A DNA stretch of 64,000 nt from Candidatus Chloroploca sp. Khr17 (GTDB lineage: Bacteria; Chloroflexota; Chloroflexia; Chloroflexales; Chloroflexaceae). The position numbers were made by a program, and so were the translations under genes. Shown in pieces: positions 42,362-50,632 of the stretch. Every line of letters begins with the position of its first letter. Position 1 is the stretch's first letter. The notes under the pieces are model-generated. The model was given only the letters and a program-made list of their open reading frames with translations. It ran no database searches and was not told the DNA's origin. Location: the NCBI RefSeq assembly GCF_004138165.1, contig NZ_RYFF01000024.1:22133-86132 (forward strand), read 5' to 3'.

Positions 42362-43258
42362 ATGCTTGATCGCATACTGGCGAATCCCGTGGTGCGGCTG
42401 GGGCAAGTTACGGTGGCCAAATACCAGAAAGATCTGGTGAATAATCTGGCGGCTGCAATTGCCTATTTTGCGGTCTTTTCTTTTTTTCCGATGATTCTCG
42501 TCGTCGTGAGTCTGGTCGGCTTTTTGATTGATGTTGATAGCGTCGAGGTGCAAGAGCAACTGCTGGTTTTGGTTGGCTCAGACGAAGTGCGGGCGTTGAT
42601 TACCCAGACCCTTGCCAATTTTCGGGATAATCGGCTCAATGCGGGCTTGCTCGGTTTTGCGACCCTTTTTATGACCGCTTCGGGCATCTTTGCCGCGCTC
42701 AGTCGTTCCTTCGATGTGATCTGGGAGATCCGCCCAGGCATGAATGGCAAGAAGCCTGGGTTGGTAGCGGCAGCGGTCGCCATGCTCTTGAATCGCTTGG
42801 CGGCCTTTGCTATGCTGCTAATCAGTGCAGCCGTGATCCTGCTGGCAATGATGGCGAATGTCGCGATGAGCATTGTCGGTAGCTATACCGACTGGTTACC
42901 AGGGCAGGATCTCTTGTATCTGCTTGGTCAGGTTGGGGTGACGCTCGTGCTCTTGACCCTGGTCTTTGCGGCGATGTTTAAGCTGCTGCCGAGCCAGCGC
43001 ATCTATTGGCGCGATGTCTTTCCGGCTGCCTTTATCGCCTCCATCGGTTTTGCACTACTACAATCGGTGGCAAGCCTGATCTTTGCCAATATCAATTATG
43101 CGTCGTATGGTGCCGTTGGTGGCATGATGACGCTGTTGCTCTGGATCTTTTTGTCGGCCCAGGTGATCCTCGTCGGCGGCGAGATCTCATTTGCCTGGAC
43201 CTATATCTTTGGGACACGCAAAGGTCAGCCGATCGCGGTCTTGCAAAAAACTGAGTAG
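42362..43258 (+). CDS. YihY/BrkB-family membrane protein
   Basis: 298 residues with six membrane helices: after K-D-L-V-N-N-L-A-A-A-I-A-Y-F, then L-I-T-Q-T-L-A-N-F, A-L-S-R-S-F-D-V-I-W and W-R-D-V-F-P-A-A-F-I-A-S, and the closing G-G-M-M-T-L-L-L-W-I-F. These match the YihY/UPF0761 family, once called RNase BN by mistake. Function in envelope or lipid transport is suspected, not established. AGAGGTG precedes the ATG. Confidence 0.92.
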   Translation: MLDRILANPVVRLGQVTVAKYQKDLVNNLAAAIAYFAVFSFFPMILVVVSLVGFLIDVDSVEVQEQLLVLVGSDEVRALITQTLANFRDNRLNAGLLGFATLFMTASGIFAALSRSFDVIWEIRPGMNGKKPGLVAAAVAMLLNRLAAFAMLLISAAVILLAMMANVAMSIVGSYTDWLPGQDLLYLLGQVGVTLVLLTLVFAAMFKLLPSQRIYWRDVFPAAFIASIGFALLQSVASLIFANINYASYGAVGGMMTLLLWIFLSAQVILVGGEISFAWTYIFGTRKGQPIAVLQKTE

Positions 43259-43264
43259 CTGTAC

Positions 43265-45304
43265 ATGGATCCAACTCACATGCCCCCCCTATCCAAGGTT
43301 GCATCGGGGTTCAAGAACCCGCATCGTGAAACGGTTCTGATCCCGATGTTGCTGCTTGTCGCCTTTGGCCTGGCCCTCTTTGCCCAGATGCGCTGGCTGA
43401 ACCTGCGCACTTTTGATGGCTGGGCGCTGGCGGCCGCTTTATTGTCGGTGCCAATGCTGATGCTTGCACTCAAAGGGGTGAGTCGCGAGATGCTGTTGCG
43501 GCCCGCGCCAATCGAGACGCAGCCATCGGTGCCAGCAGTGACATTGATCGGCGAGCGCTGGCGGATCGGGTTGCTGATGGCCGCAGTCGTTGCTACGCTC
43601 ATCTTGCTGGCGGGTCTGGCGCTACCAACTCCGGCGAGTGGGTACAACTGGTATGCCCTCGTGTGGATCGTCGCCATCGGGTGCAGTCTGGCAGCCTTTG
43701 CGCCAACGCCTGGCACGTGGCCCCGCTTGCGACTGCCTACCCGTGCCGAAATACGGCCCTGGCTGCCACTGGTGGGATTGACGCTGGTGGCGCTGGTGTT
43801 GCGGGTCTGGCAACTCGACGCGATGCCAGCGACCCTCGGTGGTGACGAGGGGTCACAGGGGCTCGAAGCAATGAAAGTCTTGCGGGGCGAGATCAACAAT
43901 CCCTTTAGCACGGGTTGGCTTGGCGTCCCGACGATGAGCTTCTACTTCAATGCGCCGACGATCGCGCTCTTTGGGCATACCTTTGTTGGGTTGCGCCTGC
44001 CCTGGGCGCTGATTGGCACGCTGACGATCCCGGTCACCTATCTCCTGGTGGCCCGCCTGACTAGCCCCGGTCTTGCGATGGGGACGGCGATCTTGCTGAC
44101 CGGGTTTCACTACCATCTGCACTTCTCGCGGCTCGGCTCGAATCAGATTGCCGACGGCCTATTTGTGGCCCTCATGCTGCTTTTGCTCTATCGGGGGTAC
44201 GATCGGCGCGATCCGCTGGCGTGGGGGTTGAGCGGCATGGTGATCGGGTTGGCGCACTACTTTTACGCCGGCGCACGCCTGACGGTTGTGCTGGCGATTG
44301 CCGTGCTGCTGCTCCTGCTGATCCGTGACGGGAAGCGGCTGTGGCGTGAGCAGCAAAGCGGAATCGTCGCCCTGTTCAGCGTGGGCCTGGTGACGGCGGC
44401 ACCAATGATCCAGTACGCTTTCCGGTTTCCTGACGATTTCAATGCCCGCGTCAATGCCGTTGGCGTCTTTCAGAGCGGGTGGCTCGATCGTGAGCAGGTG
44501 ATTCTGGGACAGAGCGCGCTAGAGATTATGACAACCCAGTTCTGGAAGGCCGTGCTACTCTATAATGCGGTGTCTGACCCAACGTTCTGGTACGGTACGC
44601 CTGATCCGCTCTTTGGGTTGGTAGAAGGGGCCTTTTTCATTCTCGGCCTGGGCTATGCGATCCTGCATCTGGGGAACCGGCGGCTCTTTCCGCTCGTCGC
44701 CTGGTGGGGCGGGGCGGTCGTCATTGGCGGGGTCTTAACTGAAAACCCGCCCTCATTGCAGCGCTTGATCACCACAGCGCAACCGGCGGTCTTCTTTGTC
44801 ATCCTTGGCCTCGCCCTCTTTCTGCGCGGGGTCTGGGCAGCGATGGCGGTGCCCGTCGGGCGCAGTTTTTGGCTCATCATTGGTACGATCGCGCTCGTGT
44901 TAAGCCTGCTCAGCGCACGCTATTATGTCGTTGATTATACACCGAGGCGGATCTATGGGCACACCAACAGCCTGGTGGCGACGAGCATGGCTGACTATGT
45001 CCTTGAACGGGTTGACCCGGAAACGCTCGTCGTTTTTCTTGGTCCGCCACGAATGTATTACGGGTTCGGGACGATTCTGTATCTGACGGGCGAGAGTCGC
45101 GGGCTGGACGTGACCGAGCCACTGACGGCCCCCATCGGAGGCGAACTCGGGAATCTTGGGGAGCCCCTGGTCTTTATCTTGCTCCCCGAACGCCGCGATG
45201 AGCTTGCGTTCATTACGCCCCGGTTCCCTGATGGCACCCTTGAAGTTGTGCCATCGCCACTTGATGGTCAGCCGCTCTTTTTTGTCTATCGGCCAGACTA
45301 CTAA
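43265..45304 (+). CDS. ArnT/PMT-type integral membrane glycosyltransferase
   Basis: 679 residues, about twelve helices. The first external loop has the acidic motif G-G-D-E-G-S-Q-G (about residue 195) that acts as catalytic site in GT39/GT83-type enzymes using polyprenyl-linked sugars. A helix-rich core and a C-terminal non-membrane part (about 570-679) follow. It should move a sugar onto a lipid or protein at the outer face. Starts 7 bp after the BrkB-like gene; a terminator-like hairpin follows. Confidence 0.85.
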   Translation: MDPTHMPPLSKVASGFKNPHRETVLIPMLLLVAFGLALFAQMRWLNLRTFDGWALAAALLSVPMLMLALKGVSREMLLRPAPIETQPSVPAVTLIGERWRIGLLMAAVVATLILLAGLALPTPASGYNWYALVWIVAIGCSLAAFAPTPGTWPRLRLPTRAEIRPWLPLVGLTLVALVLRVWQLDAMPATLGGDEGSQGLEAMKVLRGEINNPFSTGWLGVPTMSFYFNAPTIALFGHTFVGLRLPWALIGTLTIPVTYLLVARLTSPGLAMGTAILLTGFHYHLHFSRLGSNQIADGLFVALMLLLLYRGYDRRDPLAWGLSGMVIGLAHYFYAGARLTVVLAIAVLLLLLIRDGKRLWREQQSGIVALFSVGLVTAAPMIQYAFRFPDDFNARVNAVGVFQSGWLDREQVILGQSALEIMTTQFWKAVLLYNAVSDPTFWYGTPDPLFGLVEGAFFILGLGYAILHLGNRRLFPLVAWWGGAVVIGGVLTENPPSLQRLITTAQPAVFFVILGLALFLRGVWAAMAVPVGRSFWLIIGTIALVLSLLSARYYVVDYTPRRIYGHTNSLVATSMADYVLERVDPETLVVFLGPPRMYYGFGTILYLTGESRGLDVTEPLTAPIGGELGNLGEPLVFILLPERRDELAFITPRFPDGTLEVVPSPLDGQPLFFVYRPDY

Positions 45305-45315
45305 TCTGTAATGTA

Positions 45316-45359
45316 AATAATCCGTGCGCCAGACTCACGCTGGGGGCGCAGATTATTTT
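45316..45359 (+). terminator. Rho-independent terminator after the glycosyltransferase gene
   Basis: AATAATC-CG-TGCGCC pairs with GGCGCA-GATTATT (small CG bulge) and ends in TTTT on the plus strand, 12 bp after the stop. The rest of the 156-bp gap to the convergent ferredoxin gene shows nothing recognisable. Confidence 0.65.
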
Positions 45360-45460
45360 CCCTCCGATACCGTGGGGCTAAAGCCCTCGGCCATGGAATG
45401 CGAAGCCCACCTCTGCCCCTTTGCGTCAAACAATCTACCTTATGCACGAACGCACTGGCC

Positions 45461-46051
45461 TCAGGTAGACGGCGTCTCTTCCGAGGGCTTGACCGTTTCA
45501 CGCGGTTTGCGCTCGATGCGCTCGACCCCCGCGTTCATCCGTTCAACCAGACGGCTCACATCTTCAGCAAAGCGGTCGGTATCCTGGATCGGGAAGGCAA
45601 AGCGCACTGGTCCGAGCTCATTGAGTCGGCTCAGGATGTTACGGGGGAAGAGGGCCAGTTGATCGGCAAAGTCGGTCAGCAGATGCTTGACCAAGGGCTC
45701 AAGATTTTGCACCGTATTCGTGCTCGGAGGCGGGTCAACCAGCGTCAATACAAGTTGCCGGATATACTCGGCGTAGCTCTGGATCTTGACTTCGCCCTGC
45801 TCACGGACGATCAGTTGACACGCGAGGCGCTGGCCTTCGGCGAGTTTTGCCTCGGGAATCCAGGCTTTCTCGGCCTCACTCGGTGGACTCAAATACTCGG
45901 CCCCTTCCTGCACCTGGCAGCGACAGAGTTGGCAGGTGCCCGCATTGTCACACAAGAAGCCGATATGTGCCGCGTTGCGTCGGGCGACATTCAAGACCCG
46001 CTCGCCGACCTTCGCTTCCATCGCGACATCGTTCATGATGATGGTAGACAT
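45461..46051 (-). CDS. Adrenodoxin-type 2Fe-2S protein with C-terminal extension
   Basis: 196 residues from the ATG at 46051 (AGAGGAGATC upstream). Residues 1-100 form a 2Fe-2S domain with Cys34-x5-Cys40-x2-Cys43 and Cys78, the adrenodoxin spacing, plus an extra Cys45. The C-terminal 95 residues (F-A-D-Q-L-A-L-F-P-R-N-I-L-S-R-L start) are amphipathic and match no domain I know. Green phototrophs carry 2Fe-2S proteins with C-terminal extensions in the chlorosome envelope, so this could be such a protein if the organism is phototrophic; that is inference. A separate promoter is present. Confidence 0.82.
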   Translation of the reverse strand: MSTIIMNDVAMEAKVGERVLNVARRNAAHIGFLCDNAGTCQLCRCQVQEGAEYLSPPSEAEKAWIPEAKLAEGQRLACQLIVREQGEVKIQSYAEYIRQLVLTLVDPPPSTNTVQNLEPLVKHLLTDFADQLALFPRNILSRLNELGPVRFAFPIQDTDRFAEDVSRLVERMNAGVERIERKPRETVKPSEETPST

Positions 46052-46106
46052 GTCTGATCTCCTCTGGCTGGAGCTTGGGGGGCCACATACACCCAGGTCG
46101 GTCTTC

Positions 46107-46135
46107 ACAATAACATAGGCGATAGATCGCGTCAA
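46107..46135 (-). promoter_or_regulatory. Promoter of the 2Fe-2S protein gene
   Basis: Minus-strand TTGACG (46135-46130) and TATTGT (46112-46107) with a 17-bp spacer, about 55 bp before the start codon. Confidence 0.5.
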
Positions 46136-46164
46136 GCAAGATGACGAGGGTGTTAAGCGTGCGC

Positions 46165-46281
46165 TCACTCCAGCACATCAAACCCAAGGGCAAAGCTTAT
46201 CGCCTCGCGTAACTCGCGGAGCCTTGCTGGTGCAAGATGTGTAATATAACCGGCGAGCTTGGCTTTGGCGATCGGATTCAT
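46165..46281 (-). pseudogene. MazF/PemK-type toxin remnant (C-terminal stub)
   Basis: A 38-codon frame beginning at an ATG that overlaps the antitoxin stop by 4 bp (ATGA). Its sequence, A-K-A-K-L-A-G-Y-I-T-H-L then R-L-R-E-L-R-E-A-I, corresponds to the last helix region of MazF-like endoribonucleases. The ribonuclease core (G-D-V-x-x-V-D-x and R-P-x-x-V-I) is absent. So most of the toxin appears deleted while the start overlap survived. Confidence 0.55.
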
Positions 46282-46508
46282 TGCTCACCCCACGCTTGCT
46301 CAGCGTCCCAAACATCAAACTCACCTGGCGCAATGGGGTGTTGCGCATAGCCTCTGGCATGCTGCTGCTCTTTTTCAAGGATGGCGTGATGGCGTAATGC
46401 GAGTTGGAGGGCTGAGCGAATAAACGCCGAACGGGTTGTTTGCAGCGCCGCCGTCAGATGATCCACTTCAGCCAGCAACTCGTCATCAATGGTCATTTGG
46501 ATTGTTTT
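46278..46508 (-). CDS. Ribbon-helix-helix antitoxin (MazE/CopG-like)
   Basis: 76 residues from a GTG at 46508 (GAGGTG upstream); ATG at 46496 is the alternative. The N-terminal strand and helices (T-I-Q-M-T-I-D-D-E-L-L-A-E-V-D, then T-T-R-S-A-F-I-R-S-A-L-Q-L-A-L-R) form an RHH DNA-binding fold, and the acidic C-terminus (G-E-F-D-V-W-D) is the usual toxin-binding part. Its toxin partner is reduced to a stub directly downstream, so it may persist as an orphan antitoxin or repressor. Confidence 0.78.
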   Translation of the reverse strand, partial: KTIQMTIDDELLAEVDHLTAALQTTRSAFIRSALQLALRHHAILEKEQQHARGYAQHPIAPGEFDVWDAEQAWGEQ

Positions 46509-46587
46509 CACACAACACCTCGCGCTGTGGATAATAATCCACATTCATAGCAAGGTCAAAGGTTTCGCTTGCTCGGTCGCGTCAACT

Positions 46588-46634
46588 GCTGGTGCTGGAA
46601 CCGGCCAGCGTAGCTGGCCGGTTCCAGCACCAGC
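46588..46634. terminator. Hairpin at the end of the Tad-linked gene string
   Basis: Perfect 22-bp stem beginning GCTGGTGCTGGAACC with a GTA loop, just beyond the HD-gene stop. It probably ends the long minus-strand unit that starts in the tad region; no U-tract. Confidence 0.55.
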
Positions 46635-46635
46635 C

Positions 46636-47274
46636 TTACACCCCTACGCCGCCTATGCCGAGCCGCGCTGCATTGCTGCGCAGCGCGGCAATGACTTCGG
46701 CGATGAGGTCGTCGAGCGGCATCGCGATCACGTCGGCTCCGTGGCGAATGCCGTCACGACTCACTTTGGCGGCAAAGGCTTTGTCTTTCATCTTTTTCTT
46801 GACCGATGAGACTTCGACGCTCGCGATGTTTTTGTCGGGGCGCACTAGCGCTACCGCAGTGACAAACCCGCTCAGTTCGTCAACTGCATAGAGTGTCCGT
46901 TCCAGTGGCGAAATCGGTTCGATGCCGCTGTAGTCGGCATGACTCAAGACGGCCCGCAAGACTTCTTGACTCCATCCGGCTTCCCGCAGATGCGCGACCC
47001 CGTAAAAGGGGTGCCCTGGCAGCGCCGCCGGCAAGGGTTCGCCAGCAAGGATCGCCTCGGCCATGGCGGTCGTGGCTGGCCCTGCCTCGGGCATGCTCGG
47101 ATATTGCTCGAAGTCCATGTCATGGATCAGGCCTACCGCTTCCCAGAGGTCGGCATCGGCCCCGGTTTTGTGGGCAAAATGAGCCATACACGTCGCGACT
47201 GCCTCGCAATGTTTGCGCAGGCTCTCCGTCTTGACCCACTCGTACAGGGTTGCTCGGGCACGCTCACTCAACAT
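46636..47274 (-). CDS. HD-domain protein
   Basis: 212 residues from the ATG at 47274 (GAGAGGATC upstream; the much longer frame overlaps the GT2 gene and is not credible). HD motif: K-H-C-E-A-V at the N-terminus, G-L-I-H-D-M-D-F near residue 51, later S-H-A-D-Y-S-G. It fits small HD hydrolases that act on phosphate esters; substrate unknown. Overlaps the end of the GT2 gene by 7 bp. Confidence 0.82.
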   Translation of the reverse strand: MLSERARATLYEWVKTESLRKHCEAVATCMAHFAHKTGADADLWEAVGLIHDMDFEQYPSMPEAGPATTAMAEAILAGEPLPAALPGHPFYGVAHLREAGWSQEVLRAVLSHADYSGIEPISPLERTLYAVDELSGFVTAVALVRPDKNIASVEVSSVKKKMKDKAFAAKVSRDGIRHGADVIAMPLDDLIAEVIAALRSNAARLGIGGVGV

Positions 47275-48050
47275 ACATGATCCTCTCTCTTCTTGATCCC
47301 ACATGCGTTGTGCAGGCTCCATAATAGCAAAAAAGTGACGAGCTCGTGCCATGCCATGGTGACACAGAGCAAGAAGCCTACTGGCCCATCGCGCCACCCT
47401 CCGAGTTGCCCATAGCGCCGCCAGAATTCGCGCGTCGGTGCCCCCAGCAGGTTGCGCCAGCGCATGATGCGCCCCTGCCGATAGAGGGTCTGCGCTTCGG
47501 CGAGCGCATAGCGGCTCTGTTTGTGCCACAATTCGTCGAGGCGCACGATGTTTTCGTGCCAGAGATGCTCGCTCGTCGCGGCAATGGCCCCGTCCAGGCT
47601 CGCCGCTTCATGCACCAGGCGGCTTTCGTCAAAGTGCGCTGCTGTTCGCCGGAGCAAGCGGAGTTGGTGGTCGGGATACCAGCCGCCTCCCTGCAGGATC
47701 TGGCCGAAAAAGCGATTGTACCGGGGCAGGCGAAACCCTGCTGCGGTTGGCTCGTTCTGCAGGGTCGCCCTCAGTTCGTTGGCGAGCGCGGGTGTAACCA
47801 GTTCGTCGGCATCGAGGAAGAGCACCCAGGGTGTCGTGGCGAGTTCCAGGCCGCGGTTGCGTTGCGCTGGAAAGCCGCGCCAGGCTTCGCAGACAACCCG
47901 TGCCCCGTGCTGCTGCGCTCGTTCAGCCGTACGGTCAGTCGTGCGGTCGTCGAGCAGCACGATCACCTCATCGGCTAGGCCGCTCACACTGCTCAGGCAC
48001 GCCTCGATATACGCTTCTTCGTCGCGGGCAATGATCACCACGGCCAGCAT
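47268..48050 (-). CDS. Family 2 glycosyltransferase
   Basis: 260 residues. GT-A fold: V-V-I-I-A-R-D-E-E-A-Y-I at the start, D-D-R-T-T-D-R-T, the donor-metal motif F-L-D-A-D-E, and later P-R-Y-N-R-F-F and H-E-N-I. A C-terminal hydrophobic segment may tether it to the membrane. It resembles WaaE/KdtX-like beta-glycosyltransferases. Located between the multispanning glycosyltransferase and HD genes in the string after tadC, so it may glycosylate the appendage or a surface glycan. Confidence 0.9.
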   Translation of the reverse strand: MLAVVIIARDEEAYIEACLSSVSGLADEVIVLLDDRTTDRTAERAQQHGARVVCEAWRGFPAQRNRGLELATTPWVLFLDADELVTPALANELRATLQNEPTAAGFRLPRYNRFFGQILQGGGWYPDHQLRLLRRTAAHFDESRLVHEAASLDGAIAATSEHLWHENIVRLDELWHKQSRYALAEAQTLYRQGRIMRWRNLLGAPTREFWRRYGQLGGWRDGPVGFLLCVTMAWHELVTFLLLWSLHNACGIKKREDHVC

Positions 48051-48062
48051 GGCTACTCCTTT

Positions 48063-50264
48063 TCAGCGCTGCAATTGGATCGACGCAAGCACAATGCTCT
48101 CGCCGTCACCGACGCCAACGGGATCGAGCCGCAAGCCGGTAATGATCCCCTGCCATCCGGGGGCAGCGGCAAGATCGAGACGATAGGTGGCGAACTCCTC
48201 GCCCTCGACCAGTGTCCAGCGCACGGAACGATCCTCGTCGGTCTGCCCGTTCTCGTCAAGCCAGAAGAGTTGGGCATCGCGGGCGGCAGTTGTAGCGGCC
48301 ATGGTGATCTCGATGGTTGCAAACGCCGCTGCCTCGAGGCGTATGGGCGGGCTGATTAGGGCCGGGTCAACGCCTGGCTCGAGCCGCCAACCCGTTGCAT
48401 CGCGCCCAATGATCGTTGCATTGCGCACCTGCCAGCCCCACTCCAACTCGGTGAAAGCCCAGCCCGGCCCCTCGGCGAGGGTCTGGGCCGCATCCAGCAC
48501 CCCGTAGCTTGGCAGGGGCGCGGCAAGTTCAAGCGGGCGCAGCGCCGCCAGGTAGGGCGCATAACAGGCTGCCACCTCTTCGGGGGCCAACCCGAGTCGT
48601 TCGCTGGGTGTCGGTGGCTCACCGGGGGGCGCTGGCGGCGGACGAATCGCATCGTCGGCAATGAAGACAGCGTAGCCGCTGGCGAGCGCCGTCGCAATGC
48701 GTTCCTGGATCAGCGCACACGCGGCAGGCCAGTCATTGCCGGTCAGCGCAACCGCCTGATTCAGCGAGATGACGTTGGGGTGCTGTTCGTAAAAGGGGAG
48801 ATAGAGTTCGGCAAGGCCATCAGGCACGACCAGGAGATCACCCGGGGCCGCTAGTTCGCCCAGGGTGGTCGCCGCAAGCCGTTGCAGATCGCGCTGCGCA
48901 TCGCCACGTTGCTGGATTGTCACCCAGTTCAGGCCAAGCATGGTCACCCCGATCCCGAGGAGGATCACCTGGGTGAGTTGATGCCTCCAGCCTGGAACCT
49001 GGGGGCCTTTCAGGGAGAGAGTTGTTGCCGGATTGTATCCTGATGCTCTTTTCCCCTCTCCCCCAAGGGGAGAGGGGGGGGCCAGTACCTGCTTGCTGCC
49101 GCTGCTGCTGCGCCCGAACGCCCCGCCCCCCTCGTGGGGGCGGGGTTGGGTTTGGGGGGTAGCGCCAGCCAAAAACCCTCCACCTGCATGGGCCTGAGGA
49201 TCCCGCTGGTTGCTGGCAGGGTGCGTTGCCAGCAAGAGCAGCATATAAAACGGGGGCAAGCTCGCGATCCAGAATTCGCTATTATCTGGCTCCCACCAGA
49301 GAAAAAAGGCCCCGTAGACCAGCAACCAACTCGTAGCGATCACCAGGCTCCCCGGTGGTGCGGTGCGGAACAGCGGGCGCAAGTGGAGGAGCAGCACGCC
49401 AAGGAGCAGCAAGCCCAGGATCGCCCCGCCTGGCTGGGCAATGGTGTCGGCGAGTCCCTGCCCCAGCAAGCTGAGTTTCGTCTGATCGACCGGCCCCCCC
49501 CAGAAGCCGGTGGTGGTATAGCCAGCAGCCCAGGTAAAGAGATCGGTTCCGGTGCGGAACCCGCTGACCCCCAGACCAACCCACAGATAGGCCCCACCAA
49601 CCACCAATGCCAGCGGCAGTCCATAACTGACCAGGGTGACAACCAGGCCGCGCCAGTCGGTCGGCCTTGCCTCTTTTTGCTTGACATAACTGTAAACCAG
49701 AGCGATACCAGCGGGCACACTCAGCAGCACATTCGTCTGGTGAAAGAGCACCGCCACGCCTTGCACCAGGCCGAGGCTAGCGGCAAGGGTTGGTGAAGCA
49801 GGCGTACGGGCGGCGCGGAGCATCAATGCGAGGGCAACGATAAGGAAGACGGCCGCAATCGTATAGACTTCGACCTCAAGCGCATAGTACCAATAGGCAA
49901 AACTGCTCCCGAGCAGCAACGCCCCGAGCAACGCCGGTTGCCATGCCCACATCTGCGGCTGATGACGCCCGATGAGGCGTCCTATCAGCACCGCAAAGAG
50001 CGTCACCCCAACTGCCCCTGCCAGCGCATTGGTCAACTGTAACAAACGTTCGGCCCCACCGATCCACCCCAGGCCCCTGGCAGCGGTGTGGATCAGCGCC
50101 CCGAAGGGGCCATAGGCGAGGTGATGCGGATGGAACAACTCTTGCCAGGGCTTGCGTTCGACATCGAGGATATACGAGAGCGCATCGTAGGTATGCACAT
50201 CGGTGAGGGTCAGCACATAGAGTGCCGCGCAACAACAGAACGTCAGGAGGGCAAAACTTCGCAT
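48063..50264 (-). CDS. Multispanning membrane protein (DUF2723/GT39-like) with in-frame repeat insertion
   Basis: 733 residues. N-terminal helix with the acidic loop T-D-V-H-T-Y-D-A-L-S-Y (possible catalytic Asp as in GT39-like enzymes), then about nine helices to residue 350 and another near 450; a C-terminal soluble part of about 270 residues looks like a carbohydrate-binding beta domain. Between them, about residues 350-430, the protein is low-complexity: the DNA holds two palindromic intergenic-type repeats (49053-49077 and 49121-49145). Start overlaps the DUF192 stop by 1 bp. Confidence 0.75.
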   Translation of the reverse strand: MRSFALLTFCCCAALYVLTLTDVHTYDALSYILDVERKPWQELFHPHHLAYGPFGALIHTAARGLGWIGGAERLLQLTNALAGAVGVTLFAVLIGRLIGRHQPQMWAWQPALLGALLLGSSFAYWYYALEVEVYTIAAVFLIVALALMLRAARTPASPTLAASLGLVQGVAVLFHQTNVLLSVPAGIALVYSYVKQKEARPTDWRGLVVTLVSYGLPLALVVGGAYLWVGLGVSGFRTGTDLFTWAAGYTTTGFWGGPVDQTKLSLLGQGLADTIAQPGGAILGLLLLGVLLLHLRPLFRTAPPGSLVIATSWLLVYGAFFLWWEPDNSEFWIASLPPFYMLLLLATHPASNQRDPQAHAGGGFLAGATPQTQPRPHEGGGAFGRSSSGSKQVLAPPSPLGGEGKRASGYNPATTLSLKGPQVPGWRHQLTQVILLGIGVTMLGLNWVTIQQRGDAQRDLQRLAATTLGELAAPGDLLVVPDGLAELYLPFYEQHPNVISLNQAVALTGNDWPAACALIQERIATALASGYAVFIADDAIRPPPAPPGEPPTPSERLGLAPEEVAACYAPYLAALRPLELAAPLPSYGVLDAAQTLAEGPGWAFTELEWGWQVRNATIIGRDATGWRLEPGVDPALISPPIRLEAAAFATIEITMAATTAARDAQLFWLDENGQTDEDRSVRWTLVEGEEFATYRLDLAAAPGWQGIITGLRLDPVGVGDGESIVLASIQLQR
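49053..49145. repeat. Two GC-rich palindromes inside a coding region
   Basis: CCCCTCTCCCC-CAA-GGGGAGAGGGG (49053-49077) and CCCCGCCCCC-CTCGT-GGGGGCGGGG (49121-49145). Both are of the kind normally seen between genes; here they are read in frame by the membrane-protein gene. Confidence 0.8.
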
Positions 50265-50629
50265 TAAGGCACGGCATCCTGTCGTTCAATGCTCACCTGA
50301 TCCCCAAGGGCAGTCCCGGTCGCAGCGATCATACCAGCGGGTAATTCAACCACATAGTGGGCGCGCCAGGCACCAGCAAAGGGGCGATTGGGTGGCATCG
50401 CGCTCGTCAAGCCCACCACACGGTCGTGGCGATTGACAAAGACGACATCAATTGGAAAGCGCATAAAAAAACTATGCACACTCGAACAAGGCACAATGAG
50501 CAACCCCTCACCGGGCGCAAGGCCGGGGTGCCCAATCAGGCCTTTGCCGCGCGCCAAAAAGCTCCGTGCCTCGGTACAGACCAGCGCGAGCGGCACAGCC
50601 CGTGTTTGATTATAGACGGCTACGGTCAC
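50264..50629 (-). CDS. DUF192-domain protein
   Basis: 121 residues covering one DUF192 domain: F-L-A-R-G-K-G-L-I-G, S-S-V-H-S-F-F-M-R-F-P-I-D-V-V-F and the closing V-E-L-P-A-G. No signal peptide is visible. DUF192 proteins are often exported and occur near type II or Tad systems; function unknown. It lies 3 bp after tadC. Confidence 0.88.
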   Translation of the reverse strand: MTVAVYNQTRAVPLALVCTEARSFLARGKGLIGHPGLAPGEGLLIVPCSSVHSFFMRFPIDVVFVNRHDRVVGLTSAMPPNRPFAGAWRAHYVVELPAGMIAATGTALGDQVSIERQDAVP

Positions 50630-50632
50630 GCT

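Noticed and set aside
47275..47529. 85-residue N-terminal extension of the HD protein
   Set aside because: It lies in another frame of the GT2 gene and the ATG at 47274 has a good ribosome-binding site.
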